Below are positions 12,531 to 24,190 of a stretch of DNA of 64,000 bases, piece by piece. Source of the stretch: Cacajao melanocephalus (taxonomy: Eukaryota > Chordata > Mammalia > Primates > Pitheciidae). The notes under the pieces are model-generated. The model had not been told where the DNA came from. It worked only from the letters and a program-made list of their open reading frames with translations, and did not search any database. The stretch lies in assembly GCA_963573385.1 (NCBI GenBank), contig CAUYLG010051115.1:1-64000 (forward strand), read 5' to 3'. The position numbers were made by a program, and so were the translations under genes. Every line of letters begins with the position of its first letter. The first letter of the stretch is position 1.

Positions 12531-15036
12531 ACCCATGACCTCAAAAAGGGGCAGAAAGGAAAAAAAACTGTCATACTCCTTTTAGTATGAATAGGGAAAC
12601 TCATGGAGGACAATCTCACATTTGATAATATGGAAGTAAGAAAGTTGTTGAGAACTTGTGTTCTAGCACCTCATATAGACTTGAGGGCTCTTGAAGAGGA
12701 CCTTAAGTCTTTAACACATTCTTGGTGATTTGCATTGTTGCTGAACATTATATCGCCTGGGTTTAATGCTTTTGAGGAAAACCACTATATTAAAAATCAC
12801 TTTAAGTAGACTTACACTACTACTGTTGTATAACGGGAATTCAGAAAGCATATAGTAGATTTAACAAAAGACTTTCTTTATGGGGAGCAGAACAAAGACA
12901 GATAGTGGCGCTGGTTTGCTGTAGGTGTTTCTCTACTTGCCTAGAAAATAAAATTAAATAATCAGTCTTTCAGGCACAATGGACTGCGACTCATAAAAGC
13001 CTGAGTTTTACTTTCTTACAACAATGTTTGATTTTTACTCTGTTATAAAAAACCTATTAAGAAAGATTTACCTAGGAAATCTCTCTCTTTACCACACTTC
13101 TCCTCCCCTCTTCCACATTTTTGCCACACTACATCCCTGTCCATTAAGCAGAGGTAGATATTATTCCCATTTTTATGTAAGCGGTCTAATGTATTTCAGG
13201 GATGAAGCCTCCAAATTTTCGGATTTCTCTCTCAGAAGCCTATTCACTCCATCACCATTGGATGTGGCTGAACAGAATGGTGACACTGGCACACTCTCAG
13301 AGTAGAACAGCATGCCATCCAATTGTATGCCTAATTTTTAAAGTGATTTCTCCTTTTCCCACCTTTGATTTTAAAACAAATTTTAATGAGAAGAGAAAAA
13401 AAAAAGATAATCTTCTGCTAATGCCTTTTGGAGAGCAGATAACCGTCATCTTTAAATAAAGGTGTAATTGCACCTGGTGGGCACCCAGTTCTTCCAGTAA
13501 AGATGCCAAGCTGACTCAAGAGACTGTATTTTCCTAAACCATATAGTCCCTGGGAACCTAAAGAATAAACTGTGCAGCACATCTAATCACAGAGTGCAGA
13601 GTATGTCCTAGGTCATGTTCCAACATACATGTGGTAAGAAGGTATTTTACATTCCTTTGAGGTTCAGTTACAGAGAGAAACCTAGAAAATTTAACAGCTT
13701 TGTCTTTAGCCACTGTGTTGGCTGCAGTAAATTTTTAAGCAAGTAAGCAAAGCTCCCATTTTAAGCACTGTGTATATTTCTCGACACTAAAATGAGTTAC
13801 ACAGTCATACTAAATTGATACTAACTTCAAGTGAATATGCTGATATGAATGAATAGATACACTGTCATGATACAACAGAGACAACATCTGTTTCTCAATG
13901 TCTGCAATTGTTAAGAAGGTTTTCATTCCCTGGGTGGAAACATAAGGGTTGTGAAATATGACCTTGCAATGACAGTTTTAACGCATTGTGTATGTGACTA
14001 AAGCAATGCATGGCATCCTGTCCTTGCATATTGCTACGTATATTAGAAAATTCTGCAGTGCTGGCTCTCATCTAAGTGTTGGGGTCTTCTCTAGGTCAAA
14101 TAGCAGCTCATCAATGCTTTATTTCTTAAAGAACCTAGATATAATTTTAACCCAAAATAAAGCTTCTTGCTAAAATTCTAATGTCAGTGAAAATGTGAAA
14201 GGTTCCCTAAAATCTAGCCAAATATCGCATTTTTTACATCCCTCCAAACCAGAGTAATAGCCAGTTTGCCATATATTTGAGCCTCTTTCGAGTTGTAAAA
14301 AGAAAAGCATTATTATGTCCTGATGTATTAAATAATTTTGCTTTCTGTGATAACTTTTCTTCCTCCTAGTTTTTCTCCTATGAGACATTTCTTGCCCTTA
14401 CTAATTCTGAAATGTGAATTTTAACAGATTTTTGGTCTCTGTTCAAAAACAGCATTAAACTTTCTCCTAAGTTTAATAAAAGATCCACATGGCCTTTTTT
14501 TCTCTTATCTTTTAATAAACCTTTTTTGCTAAGTATTAGTGTTTTCTGCTTTTTCTCTTCAGAAAGCTTAGTTTAGCCAGTCTTTGCAATTCTGTCCTTT
14601 GATAATAAAGAATATAATAGTATAGAATAGAATAAAGAGTCATACAGAATAGAATAATAAAGTTAGGGCAGTAGAGAGGATATTTAGAAGAGAAATAACA
14701 GTGAGTTCTCCTTGTCCTGAAGTGGCTGAAGTAATGCCAATCCCATTATACTAGATTTCATTTATTTCCTGTCTCACTAGTTTACAAAAGGCTGACTTTT
14801 CTTCTGGACAAAAAGTGAGTTATGGTCATGTGAGTAATGAAGTGAACAATAGTCATTTGTTTTGACACCAACTTTTCCTGGGTGGTTAGATAGCTGGTGA
14901 AGTTTTTATCTGTGAACTTCAATTTAAAATTACAGTATTAGCATTTCCTAGAAACAACACTAATACAGATTTTTCCAATGTAAAACTCTGGAGAACAGAA
15001 TCCCTTTAGCACAATTATCACACTTAAAAACAGGCA

Positions 15037-15183
15037 TATGAAAATGGATTTTCATAGGCAAAACATGTAAGACTAACAAATTTGGAATAATAAGTTAGAT
15101 TCGTAAGAAAAGTATAATTTTCTGAATCTGAATCTGGAATTAACACTCAGTATCTTATTTTCCACATGTCACTAAACAAGGTT
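15037..15183 (+). repeat. Local duplicated segment, copy A
   Basis: About 147 bp (GGATTTTCATAGGCAAAACA, TGTAAGACTAACAAATTTGG, TCTGAATCTGAATCTGGAAT, TATCTTATTTTCCACATG) that recurs at 15911-16059 with about 90 percent identity by eye. Not a repeat family I know. Confidence 0.9.
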
Positions 15184-15279
15184 TAACAGGAGATTCAAAC
15201 TCACAGGGCAAGATATTTTTCTTAGATAAAGATTTCATGGGGGACGTGAAGAGCCTTTCATTAGAAGAGATTTAAAAAT

Positions 15280-15435
15280 TTGAGCACCAGTCTCAGCTCT
15301 GCTACAAACTCAACAGATGACTTGAAGTAAATTTGGGCCTCAGTTTTTCCAATAGCAAAATAAGACTACTCCTACCTTCAATATTTTAAATTCAGTAATA
15401 TAACTGGATATGAAAAGGTCCTAGCTAGCACAAAG
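15280..15435 (+). mobile_element. MIR fragment
   Basis: CTCAGCTCTGCTACAAACTC, GACTTGAAGTAAATTTGGGC, CTCAGTTTTTCCAATAGCAA matches MIR (gctgtgtgaccttgggcaagttacttaacctctctgagcctcagtttcctcatctg). Confidence 0.65.
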
Positions 15436-15775
15436 AATGGAAATTGCTTAAAGTGAACAGCAACTTAAAAATCTTCCCTTCGGTTTGTTAAGAAAACTCA
15501 CCTTTTGGCTTATATAATCATCCTTAAGAAAGAAAACAGTTTTTTTTTTCTTAAAATTTCTTTTCTTTTATATAACGAATATTCTTCATCACTCGCATTA
15601 TCTGTTAATGACAACAGTCCATTTGCCTCCAGTGAATCTCTTTAACAATGGCTCATAATTTAAATCCATCATCCACTGCGGACGCTCCAAGTAAACACTG
15701 ATTTGTGGGTTTATAAATCACATGGCTGTGTAGATCAAATCAATTCACCCTGTTCCTTCTTTACTTTGCTTTTAT

Positions 15776-16059
15776 GCTGTTGTTTTAAATGCCTATAATA
15801 CCACAGTCACCCAATTGGTATTTGAAAGTCACTAAATGAAGAACTATCAAGCATTTCACCTTTAACTTGAAATTTTTTAAAAAGCAAATGAAGTCCCAAA
15901 TGTATGCATGTACGTGAAAGTGGATTTTAACAGGCAAAACATGTAAGACTAACAAATTTAGAATAAGAAGATAGATTTGTAAGAAAAGTATACTTTTCTG
16001 AATCTGAATCTGGAATTAGCACTCAGTATCTTATTTTCCACATGGCACTAAATAGGGTT
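15776..16059 (+). repeat. Local duplicated segment, copy B followed by copy A'
   Basis: Part B (15776-15900: GTTGTTTTAAATGCCTATAA, CACTAAATGAAGAACTATCA, AAGCAAATGAAGTCCCAAA) recurs at 16611-16733. Part A' (15911-16059) is the second copy of 15037-15183. B and A' are adjacent here, so the ancestral unit was probably about 290 bp. Confidence 0.9.
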
Positions 16060-16264
16060 GTATGAATGTGTACGTATGAATCTTAGTTTTTTAGAATTAT
16101 TTGTATGTAAAAATCATAGCCTTCCCTTGCATAAATCAGGAGATCCAGCAAGATTAAAAATCGATGGCAAGTCCTATAGGATTCTCTGTTTGGGAACATA
16201 TAAAGAGAATGCCCTTGTCCACAAAACAAATGTCTTAGTATAACCCTATAAAAATTGGTAGTTT

Positions 16265-16565
16265 GGGCCAGGTGTGGTGGCTCACAACTGTAATCCCAGC
16301 AGTTTGAGATGCCAAGGTGGGAGGATCACTTTAGCCAAGGAGTTCAAGACCAGCCTGTCCAACATGGCTAAAGCCACATCTCTACTAAAAATACAAAAAT
16401 TGGCCAGGTGTGGTGGCATGTGCCTGTAGTCCCAGCTACTTGGTACGCTGACATGGGAGGATCACCTGAGGTCAGGAGGTGGAGGTTGCAGTGAACCGAG
16501 ATTGCATCATTGTACTCCAGTCTGGCTGGAAGACCCTGTCTCAGAAAAGGCAAGAAAAAGAAAAG
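16265..16565 (+). mobile_element. Alu element
   Basis: From GGGCCAGGTGTGGTGGCTCA to a GAAAAGGCAAGAAAAAGAAA tail. Inserted between the B-A' block and the B' copy of the local duplication. Confidence 0.97.
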
Positions 16566-16610
16566 AGGTATATGAGTAGAAAGGCCTATAGTAATAGACA
16601 TTTTGCTATT

Positions 16611-16790
16611 GTTGTTTTAAATGCCTATACTACCGCAGTCACCCAACTGTCATTTTAAAGTCACTAAATGAAGAACTATGAAGCATTTCACTTTTAACCT
16701 GAAAAATTTTAAAAAGCAAATGAAGTCCCAAAAGTATTATATGTATGGATTTATGTAGCATGTATGTATAAATGTGTAAGGATGAATCAT
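16611..16790 (+). repeat. Local duplicated segment, copy B'
   Basis: Matches 15776-15900 (GTTGTTTTAAATGCCTATAC, CACTAAATGAAGAACTATGA). After 16733 it lacks the A part but keeps a version of the ATGTGTA/GATGAATC sequence that follows A' at 16060, so A appears deleted from this copy. Confidence 0.85.
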
Positions 16791-18949
16791 TTTGCTATTG
16801 CTATAGGTCTTTCTGCTCATGCACCTTGTTTTTGGATCATGTTTGTAGGTTCCTCAAAATTATAGGGATGTGCTGTATGTCATACTATGCATTTTAATCA
16901 GATTCTCAAGAAGATACATTATCCAAAAAAGTAATAATTACTGATCTAGTCCAAACGGTACATTTTAATCTATGTATGAGAAGTAATTTGCCTTAGTCAC
17001 ATCATTAGCCTGTAACATTGAAAGTTCCAGAACTCAAATTCCTAAGGCTTCTCATACTAGTGTATACTCAAATGCTAATTCCTAACAAGTAGAGTGTTTT
17101 TCTTAAACTTGCATCGTCTTGTGAACAAATGTTGATGCTTTATTTGTTTCAGAGTTAGAGTGAGCTTACAAAAATTTCAAGGACACCATTTCAATTTTAA
17201 CATTTATTGCTATTAAAATTAGTGACTTTAAGGCTTATATTTTAAGAACTGTCCCCAGAGAAATAATCCCTCAAAATAAAACAAAGTTCTCTTAAACATG
17301 CAAGATGAAGGAAGCCCTGCAGAAGCAAAAATGACTTACGTTAACATTTAACATCTGAACACCTACTGGAACTTAAATAAGCAAGGGGGCTCATCAAGAA
17401 TGGCAGACCGGCTTTGAAACATCATGTTTCTTTTGAAAAATCTTCTACCTGTTTTATTGAAATTTGGTGCATTAATGTAATCACATAAATAAATTATGAT
17501 CAGTATAGAGTCAGTATTGGACAATAAGCCTGGACTAACTCAAAGTTTCTTTCTATTAGTTCTTTCTCCTACACATTTTCATGAAAATTCTTTTTAATCT
17601 AGAAAATCTTGTCAAGACATACTGATTATTAAATATGCCTTCAGAGCTAAATCTGCATGAACATTGCACATTTCCCATCACTTTTCTGGATTCATCTTCT
17701 TTCCAAAGAAATGAGAATTTCAAGGAAAGGAAGAAGTATCAACAAGTAAACATCATTCAATATGGGTTAGCATGTTTGACTGCTATTGATGAATTATAGC
17801 AAAAAATGACAGTTGCATCTATCATTGTATGTTTTATGTAACATTTTAACAATGGCAAGGCAAGTCACACTGCTGATTTCAGCAATGTGTTATATTTGAT
17901 AGAAATTGATAGTTGACTCCTAAACAAAATCACTAAACTGTATGAATCCCTTAATTCTTAAGATAGTAATGGGGAATATTGTTCTGAGCCAAAAATATGA
18001 TAGCCAGGGAACAGAAACTGATAAGATCACACAGTGTAATTCCAATAATGACTTTAAATCCAATAGTTCCTTATGGAAACTCAGGATACCAAAAAGTGCA
18101 ACAATAATATTCTGGATTATAAACTTAAATTTGAATAAGAATACCTATTTCCTTTTATGTAGAAGGTAAAATACAGGTTTTACTGTTCAGGAATATGACT
18201 ATACTTTCAATATCACCATCATAAACCAATGTGTGACAAAGGAGATAAATCTTATATTCAGTGCCTACTGACAGACATAATGTCCTTTGGTCTCAAAGTG
18301 CAAATTAACTAAGTATCCTAAGAGGCTACAGCCTAAGACAAATCGTACCTGTGAAAAAAATGAAATAATAATAATAAAGACAAAAATGCTGAAAAAGGAA
18401 AAAGCTATTAGTATATATATGTCCCTTTATAATTTATAGTAGGAATATTTTCATTGCCATGCAATAGTGGTAGATTAAATAAATTAAAAATGAAAAGGAC
18501 CTATTAAATCATTATGTCTAATGCATGCTAAGGGAAGGCATATTTCCCTAGAGAGGAATAAAAAGAAAAAATATATATAAAAATAGATACTATAACAACA
18601 CTTGAGGAAGGTTCATTTAGCATATAGTCTACAGATCTCAAATAGAGGTATTAGCATAAATAGTAGAGACAATTAGATACTGACACAAAGTACCCGTATC
18701 AATACAGAGTCTTGTGCTGTGTTTTTGAACATCTAATATATTTGCCTGGAGTGCTTGCAAATTAAAGCTACTCTGCTTATACACAACATAGAAAATGGAA
18801 TTTGAGCTTCAACGAATTTTTAATTTTGTTCAATCTTGCATTTGTTCAACCAAAAACAATATAAAGAGGAACAAGATGATCAGCCTTAGATTGAGCAAGT
18901 TCAGCTCCTCGCTAGGGAGTTCTTAAATCCACCATAAAAATCAACAGTG
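16791..18949. other. Unassigned sequence downstream of the NOX4-like stop
   Basis: AT-rich, no repeat family recognised, no convincing ORF (longest 75 codons at 17942-18169). Likely ordinary 3' flank. Confidence 0.5.
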
Positions 18950-19213
18950 TGCATCTAATAGTTTTCTTTTAATTTGAGAACTGAGAAGTGAATCATCACA
19001 TAAAATATTCTTCAGGGTCTCTTTGGTTTCCAGATTAAACATGTAATGTGACCTGTCATCTTGCCACATTCTCACATTTCCATTTTAAATAATCATAAAT
19101 AAGAAATCCTTGCTACTCTTTGGCATAACACAGCTGTTTGATTCCACTGAGTTTCAAAGTCTTAGAAATTGCACTCATTCTTTCTTTAAAGTCCTGCTTC
19201 ATGGCAAAGATTT
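18950..19213 (-). other. NOX4: Probable 3' UTR of the NOX4-like gene
   Basis: Minus-strand sequence after the TGA. The only reasonable poly(A) signal close by is ATTAAA, read on the minus strand at 18968-18973, about 240 bases after the stop. That would give a 3' UTR of roughly 260 bases, matching the short NOX4 mRNA 3' end as I recall it. No AATAAA (plus-strand TTTATT) occurs between 18000 and 19213. The exact cleavage site cannot be read from sequence alone. Confidence 0.45.
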
Positions 19214-19334
19214 TCAGCTGAAAGACTCTTTATTGTATTCAAATCTTGTCCCATATGAGTTGTTCTGGTTACTCAGCTTATGAAGAGTCTTGGATAGCGA
19301 ATTGGGCCCACAACAGAAAACACCAACTGTTTTC
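19214..19334 (-). CDS. NOX4: NOX4-like exon 18, last coding exon with stop
   Basis: The acceptor on the minus strand is CTCGTTCTAG. The exon begins with the G that completes the Gly codon of exon 17 and encodes KTVGVFCCGPNSLSKTLHKL then SNQNNSYGTRFEYNKESFS, followed by TGA at 19214-19216. FCCGPNSL carries the conserved Cys-Gly-Pro that contacts nicotinamide. The aromatic residue near the C-terminus and the short NKESFS tail are typical of NOX4. All residues agree with the human protein as remembered. The 9.1-kb intron in front of it is the one invaded by the L1M complex. Confidence 0.95.
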
Positions 19335-21130
19335 CTAGAACGAGAGAGGAGGAAATAGAAAATCAGGTGTAAAATTAGACAGAACATAACAAGAAGTATG
19401 CTTTATGAGCATGGTTTAAAGTATTAACAAAGTCCATTTCTTTCTGTTTTACATATTGAAAACAATTTTCTAATTATTTCCAAATATAAATGTCCACTAG
19501 GAAAATATTTTATTTATCTCCTACTTTTCATTCTAGAATTTAGGATAATTCAAAGAATGTACCTACGAGCACAAATATGCTTATTATCAGACAGAGATTG
19601 ATCAGTCTGCCTTAGTCTTTTCATGACTTGCCATTAATGAAACCAGCAACTTCATCAAGGGCAGCAGTTGATAGATGACAATTGCTAAACAGCTGACATC
19701 TAAATAGATGTTCAGTCCACACTGGACAACGTAAATTCTTCTTTTATTAGACACTTTACACATAGTTATCTAAAGTTCCTACATAGATATCCAAAAGCAG
19801 TGATGAATAAGGAAGGAAAGAAAAAAGATATTACCAATTTGAAATAAGAATTTTAAGTGACTAATTTATATTCACAGTAAACAAAACACATACTCATCTA
19901 ATTGTTTTTTTATGTATGCATTGCAATCATGGCAACAAATGCCAAGTAGCTTTTATAATTCTCTAATACAAAATTTAGTAGTTAAATAAGACATATCTCT
20001 AACAAATAGAGTAAATAAATCTCAGGAAACTAATAATAATTCAAATTGACCTTCCTCCCAAGTTTGTTGATTTGCATTTGATTCTTCTTTGGATGTCAAA
20101 ACGATTAATATTTCATATCATATCTTGAAAACTCCAGTATTTCTTAATTATCTTAGAATAATTAGTGCTGAATAAAAGACACTGAATCCATCAAAATTGG
20201 TACTAAAATTAATAGTAAATACTGAAAAAATATTTTATTCAAACTTTTTACCTTAAAAAATGAAACTAAAAGCTATGAAAACAGAATTTTACTTGCAGCC
20301 ATGATGGGGTAATAGGGACTAGATATACCCCCTTACATTAAAAATCTAGAAAAAAGCAAACAAAATATATGAAATAAGTATTTTCAGACACTGAATAATA
20401 GGTACCATGGAGCTATGATCTCTGAGAAAAGGAAAGAAAACAAGCTAAGTCCAGTCACTGTGTCTGCTTATGGCCTGGAGGCAATCTACCTCTACTAGCT
20501 GCAGCACAGAGAGGGGAAACTCTGCAAAGACTGATGATTACACTGAGGGCACAAAGGATGGAGTTCACTGAGGCCAAAACAGCTGGAATTTGTGGAGTAG
20601 AATATGGAAGCGAAGGGAGATTACAGAAAGAAGCCTCGGACCCTGGGAGAGGAGAATCCTCAAGTCTTTGGTTGATTAATAATCTGTTCGTTTATGAGAA
20701 GAAACATCATGAATGTGGGTACAGAGCTATAAGAGATCAATAGGTCAAATAATTGCCAGACTTTACAGAGGTCTGCAAATAATTTGTATTCACACCCTCC
20801 AGAATAGAAACTCCTATAAATACATGGGCAATGGGTTGTAGTCTTAGAAAGGTGTCACCTTATTTGCAAGGAGTAGAGAGGATATTAGTAAAATTAGCCT
20901 TGGAACGAAGGCTGCTCTGGACTTGAACTAACAAATCTTAAAAGTGAGCCTTGTAAAGATCAACCTGAACCCAAGTAACATAACTGCATGCCAGAATAAG
21001 TCCAACACTATTGAAATAAATAAATATATCAAAATTTGGCATCTAATATTTAAACTTTAAAATGCACAGAATTTAATAAAAAGCTACCATGAATGCAAAA
21101 AGTAAGAAAATATAAACTATAACTAAGAGT

Positions 21131-21533
21131 GTTACGGACTGAAGTGTGCCCCTCCAAAACCCATAGGTTGAAGCCCTAAACCTCAGTGCCGCAGGATGTG
21201 ACTGTATTTGGAGGTAAGGCTTTTAAGGAGGCAATTTAAGTTAAAATGAGCCTACTAGAGTAGCACCTAATCCAGTCTGAATGGTGAACTTATAAGAAGT
21301 AATTTGAACACAAAGAGAGACCAGGGATGTGCATGAACGGAGAAAAAGCCATGTGAAGAAGCTTCGGGAACACAGCCATCTGCAAGCCAAGGAGAAAGAT
21401 CTCAGGAAACCAGTTCTGCCGGCATCTTGATCTTAAATTTCCAGCTCCAAGAATTATGAGAAAATAAATTTCTGTTGTTTAATCCACCCAGTCTGTGGTA
21501 TATTGCTATGGTGGCTCTGGCAAACTAATACAA
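21131..21533 (+). mobile_element. MLT1-type MaLR LTR
   Basis: GTTACGGACTGAAGTGTGCC, GTTGAAGCCCTAAACCTCAG, TGCAAGCCAAGGAGAAAGAT, the polyadenylation block GAGAAAATAAATTTCTGTTG, TTTAATCCACCCAGTCTGTG, and an end at GGCAAACTAATACA are classic MLT1A-like features. Nested in the L1M. Confidence 0.85.
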
Positions 21534-21825
21534 GGAGAAAGAGCGTTCAATAGAAAAAGGCCCAGAATGACAGAGATGACAGATGTGGTCTTTGAAACAG
21601 TTAGGATATACAGACTTCATATATTCAAAGAAAAGCATAATCATGATGAGAAGATAAATGAAATATTTTTTAAGACGCAAACATAAATTCTAGAGATGGA
21701 ATGCAATATTCGAAATGATATACACACTACATGAGTTAATAAAAGAATAGGCATTGCCAAAGAAAATGTAAACTTGAAGAAATAGCATTAGAATCTATCC
21801 AAATTGAAGCCCACAGAGAACAAAA

Positions 21826-22041
21826 ATTGAAAAAAGAAGAAGAAGAAGAAGAAAGAAGAAGGAGGAAGAAGGAGGAAGAAGAAGGAAGAAGAAGGAAGAA
21901 GGAGGAAGAAGGAGGAAGAAGAAGGAAGGAGGAGGAAGAAGGAGGAAGAAGGAGGAAGAAGGAAGAAGGGAGAAGAAGAAAGAAGAAGAAGAAGAAGAAG
22001 AAGAAAAAGAAGAAGAAGAAGGAGAAGAAGAAGAAGAGGAA
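21826..22041 (+). repeat. (GAA)n/(GGA)n polypurine tract, about 215 bp
   Basis: Uninterrupted purines on the plus strand, mixed GAA, GGA and GAAG units. Reads as Lys/Glu/Arg repeats on one strand and Ser/Phe/Leu repeats on the other, which explains the two overlapping open frames. Not a gene. Confidence 0.97.
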
Positions 22042-22790
22042 GAACAGAGCATCAGTGGCTCATGGGACAATATCAACTAGTTGAAAATACATGTAATTGC
22101 AGTCCAACATGAGAAAAGACCAGGGAAAAGAAAAAAAAAAAGAGCTCATAAATTTCAAGGAGAATAAACACAAATAAAACTGTACCAAGGCAATTGATAA
22201 TCAAATGCTAAAAACGATTGACAAAAAGAAAAACATAAAACCAAACAGACTGGGGGAAAAGACACATTGCAAATCATCAACAGAAAATATAAGAAAGAAA
22301 TATAGGAATGAACGTGAACTTCTTGCCATAAACCATGCAAGTCAGAAAGCAGTGAAGTGATATTTTCAAAGTACTAAAATATAAAACAAGATATCAACTA
22401 TCATATACCAAGAAAATTTTATGCCAAACAAAAATTTTTTTTTCAGAAATAAAGATGGAATACAAACTTTTAATACAAACACAAGCTGAATTTATTTCCA
22501 GCTAACCAACACTATAAGGTATATTAAAGAAAACTCCTCAAGAAGTAGAAAAATTAGATGGAAATTTGAATATAACCAAAGGAAAGAGGAACACCAAAAT
22601 AATAAAATCTGTGAGTAAATATAAAATATGTACTTTGTCTAATTTCTAATCTTTTTAATATATGCTTGATGTTTAAAACAAAAATACTAATAATGAGAAT
22701 TATAACCTATGTATATGTAAGATGAATGACAACAATAGCAAAAGGATGGAAGTAAATGGAAGTACAGGAAGTGTTATAATATTATTCAAA

Positions 22791-23029
22791 GTACCAGCCT
22801 GGCCAACATAATGAGATCCCATTGCTACAAAACATTTTAAAAATTAGCTGACCATGGTGGTGTGCAACTGTAGTTCTAGCTACTCAAGACACTGAAGTGA
22901 GAAGAGCTCTTGAGCCCAGGAATTCAAGGCTGCAGTGATCCACGATTCTGTCATTGCACTCTGGCCTGGGCAACAGAGAAATACTCTGTCTCTAAAAAAT
23001 AAAAATAAAGATAAAGATAAAAAATAAAA
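22791..23029 (+). mobile_element. AluJ-like, 5'-truncated
   Basis: Starts at ACCAGCCTGGCCAACATAAT and continues through AAATTAGCTGACCATGGTGG, GAGCCCAGGAATTCAAGGCT, GCACTCTGGCCTGGGCAACA to an AAAATAAAAATAAAG tail. High divergence suggests an old Alu. Confidence 0.9.
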
Positions 23030-23061
23030 TAGGCAGTGATAACCTAGTGATGTACACTGTA

Positions 23062-23252
23062 AACCTAGAACAACGTTTCAATAATTTTGGCCTCATAAGA
23101 ATCATTTGAGAGACTTCGTAGAACACAAAGAGCTAGGTCTCCCCATTCCTACAGTTTCTGATTTGGCAGATCTTGGATAGGGCTCAAGAATTTGCTTTTC
23201 TAACAAGATTCCAATTGTTGCTGGTCAGAAAAATGCAGTTTGGAAACCAACG
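23062..23252 (+). mobile_element. MER5A (hAT-Charlie MITE)
   Basis: Blocks AAGAATCATTTGAGAGACTT, CAGTTTCTGATTTGGCAG, GGGCTCAAGAATTTGCTTTT, CTAACAAGATTCCAATTGTT, GCTGGTCAGAAAAATGCAGT follow the MER5A consensus in order. Nested in the L1M. Confidence 0.85.
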
Positions 23253-24190
23253 ACCTAAAGCAATTACTAAAAAGAAAAAAAAATACAGAGATATCGCTAA
23301 TATTAGAGAAAATTGGAATCATAAATAATGCTCAGCCCAAATCAAGGTAGAAAAACAAAACAAAAAAAAAAAGAACAAATAGATAAGCACAAAGCAATGG
23401 TGAACTGCTGAATTTAAATCCAACCATATTTTCATTAAATTAAATGTAAATGATTTAAACACTGAAAGTAAAAAGCTTCAACATACATAAAGCAAAAATT
23501 GATGGAACTGCAAAAACAGATAAATTCATAATTATAGTTGATTATTTCAATACTCTTCTCTCAGTAATTAATACAAGAGGACAGAAATTCAGTAAGTATA
23601 CTGAAAACCTGAACACCACTATTAACCTATTGGAACTAATTGGCATTTATAGAATGCTCTATCTAACAATGATGGAATATAAATTCTTTTTAAGTGAATA
23701 TGGAACGTTCACCGAGCTTGAACATATTCTGGGCAAAAAAACAGGTGTCAATACATTCTAAGGAACTAGAATGACAAGGAGTTTGTTTCTAGATCAAATC
23801 TCAAATGAACTAGAAATTAAGAACAAAAAGATATCTGAAAAATTTCCACATATTTGGAAATTAAACATTTCTAAATAACCCATGGGTCAAAGAAAAAATA
23901 ACATAAAATATGAAAAATATTTTGAACGAGATGAAAATGAAAACAAACAAATCAAAATTTATTTATGAGATTTAGCAAAACTGGTGTTTAGAGGAAAACG
24001 TGTAGCATTAAACTCTTTTATTAGGAAAAAAAGATTTGAAATCAATGACCTGTTTCCATTTTAAGAAACAAGAAAAAAGAAAAAGGTAATTAAACCCAAA
24101 GTGAGCAAAAGAAATAAAAATATATGAAAATAAATGATGTTATACTTAATAAAATTTAAATTGCTATTGAAACCATAATGTAGCTTCCAT

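Larger units (their letters stand above)
11884..15279. other. Mostly unassigned flank
   Basis: Contains a MIR (12180-12290) and a short L1M-like tail (12450-12530). The rest looks single-copy. The frames at 13024-13305 and 13297-13509 show no domain. Probably ordinary sequence downstream of the gene. Confidence 0.5.
20290..24190 (+). mobile_element. Old L1M-class element, near full length, with nested insertions
   Basis: Begins with CAGCCATGATGGGGTAATAG (5' UTR-like). Continues through ORF1-like text, then ORF2-like blocks: CCATGCAAGTCAGAAAGCAG, GATGGAAATTTGAATATAACC, GAACTAATTGGCATTTATAG, CACATATTTGGAAATTAAAC, AACCCATGGGTCAAAGAA, and CTGGTGTTTAGAGGAAAACG, typical of the L1 EN-RT region. All frames are broken. 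An MLT1 LTR, a GAA tract, an AluJ and a MER5A interrupt it. Confidence 0.75.

Noticed and set aside
21795..22084. Two overlapping open frames of 85-93 codons, Glu/Lys-rich on plus and Ser/Phe-rich on minus
   Set aside because: Both are translations of the GAA/GGA polypurine tract and have no gene context.
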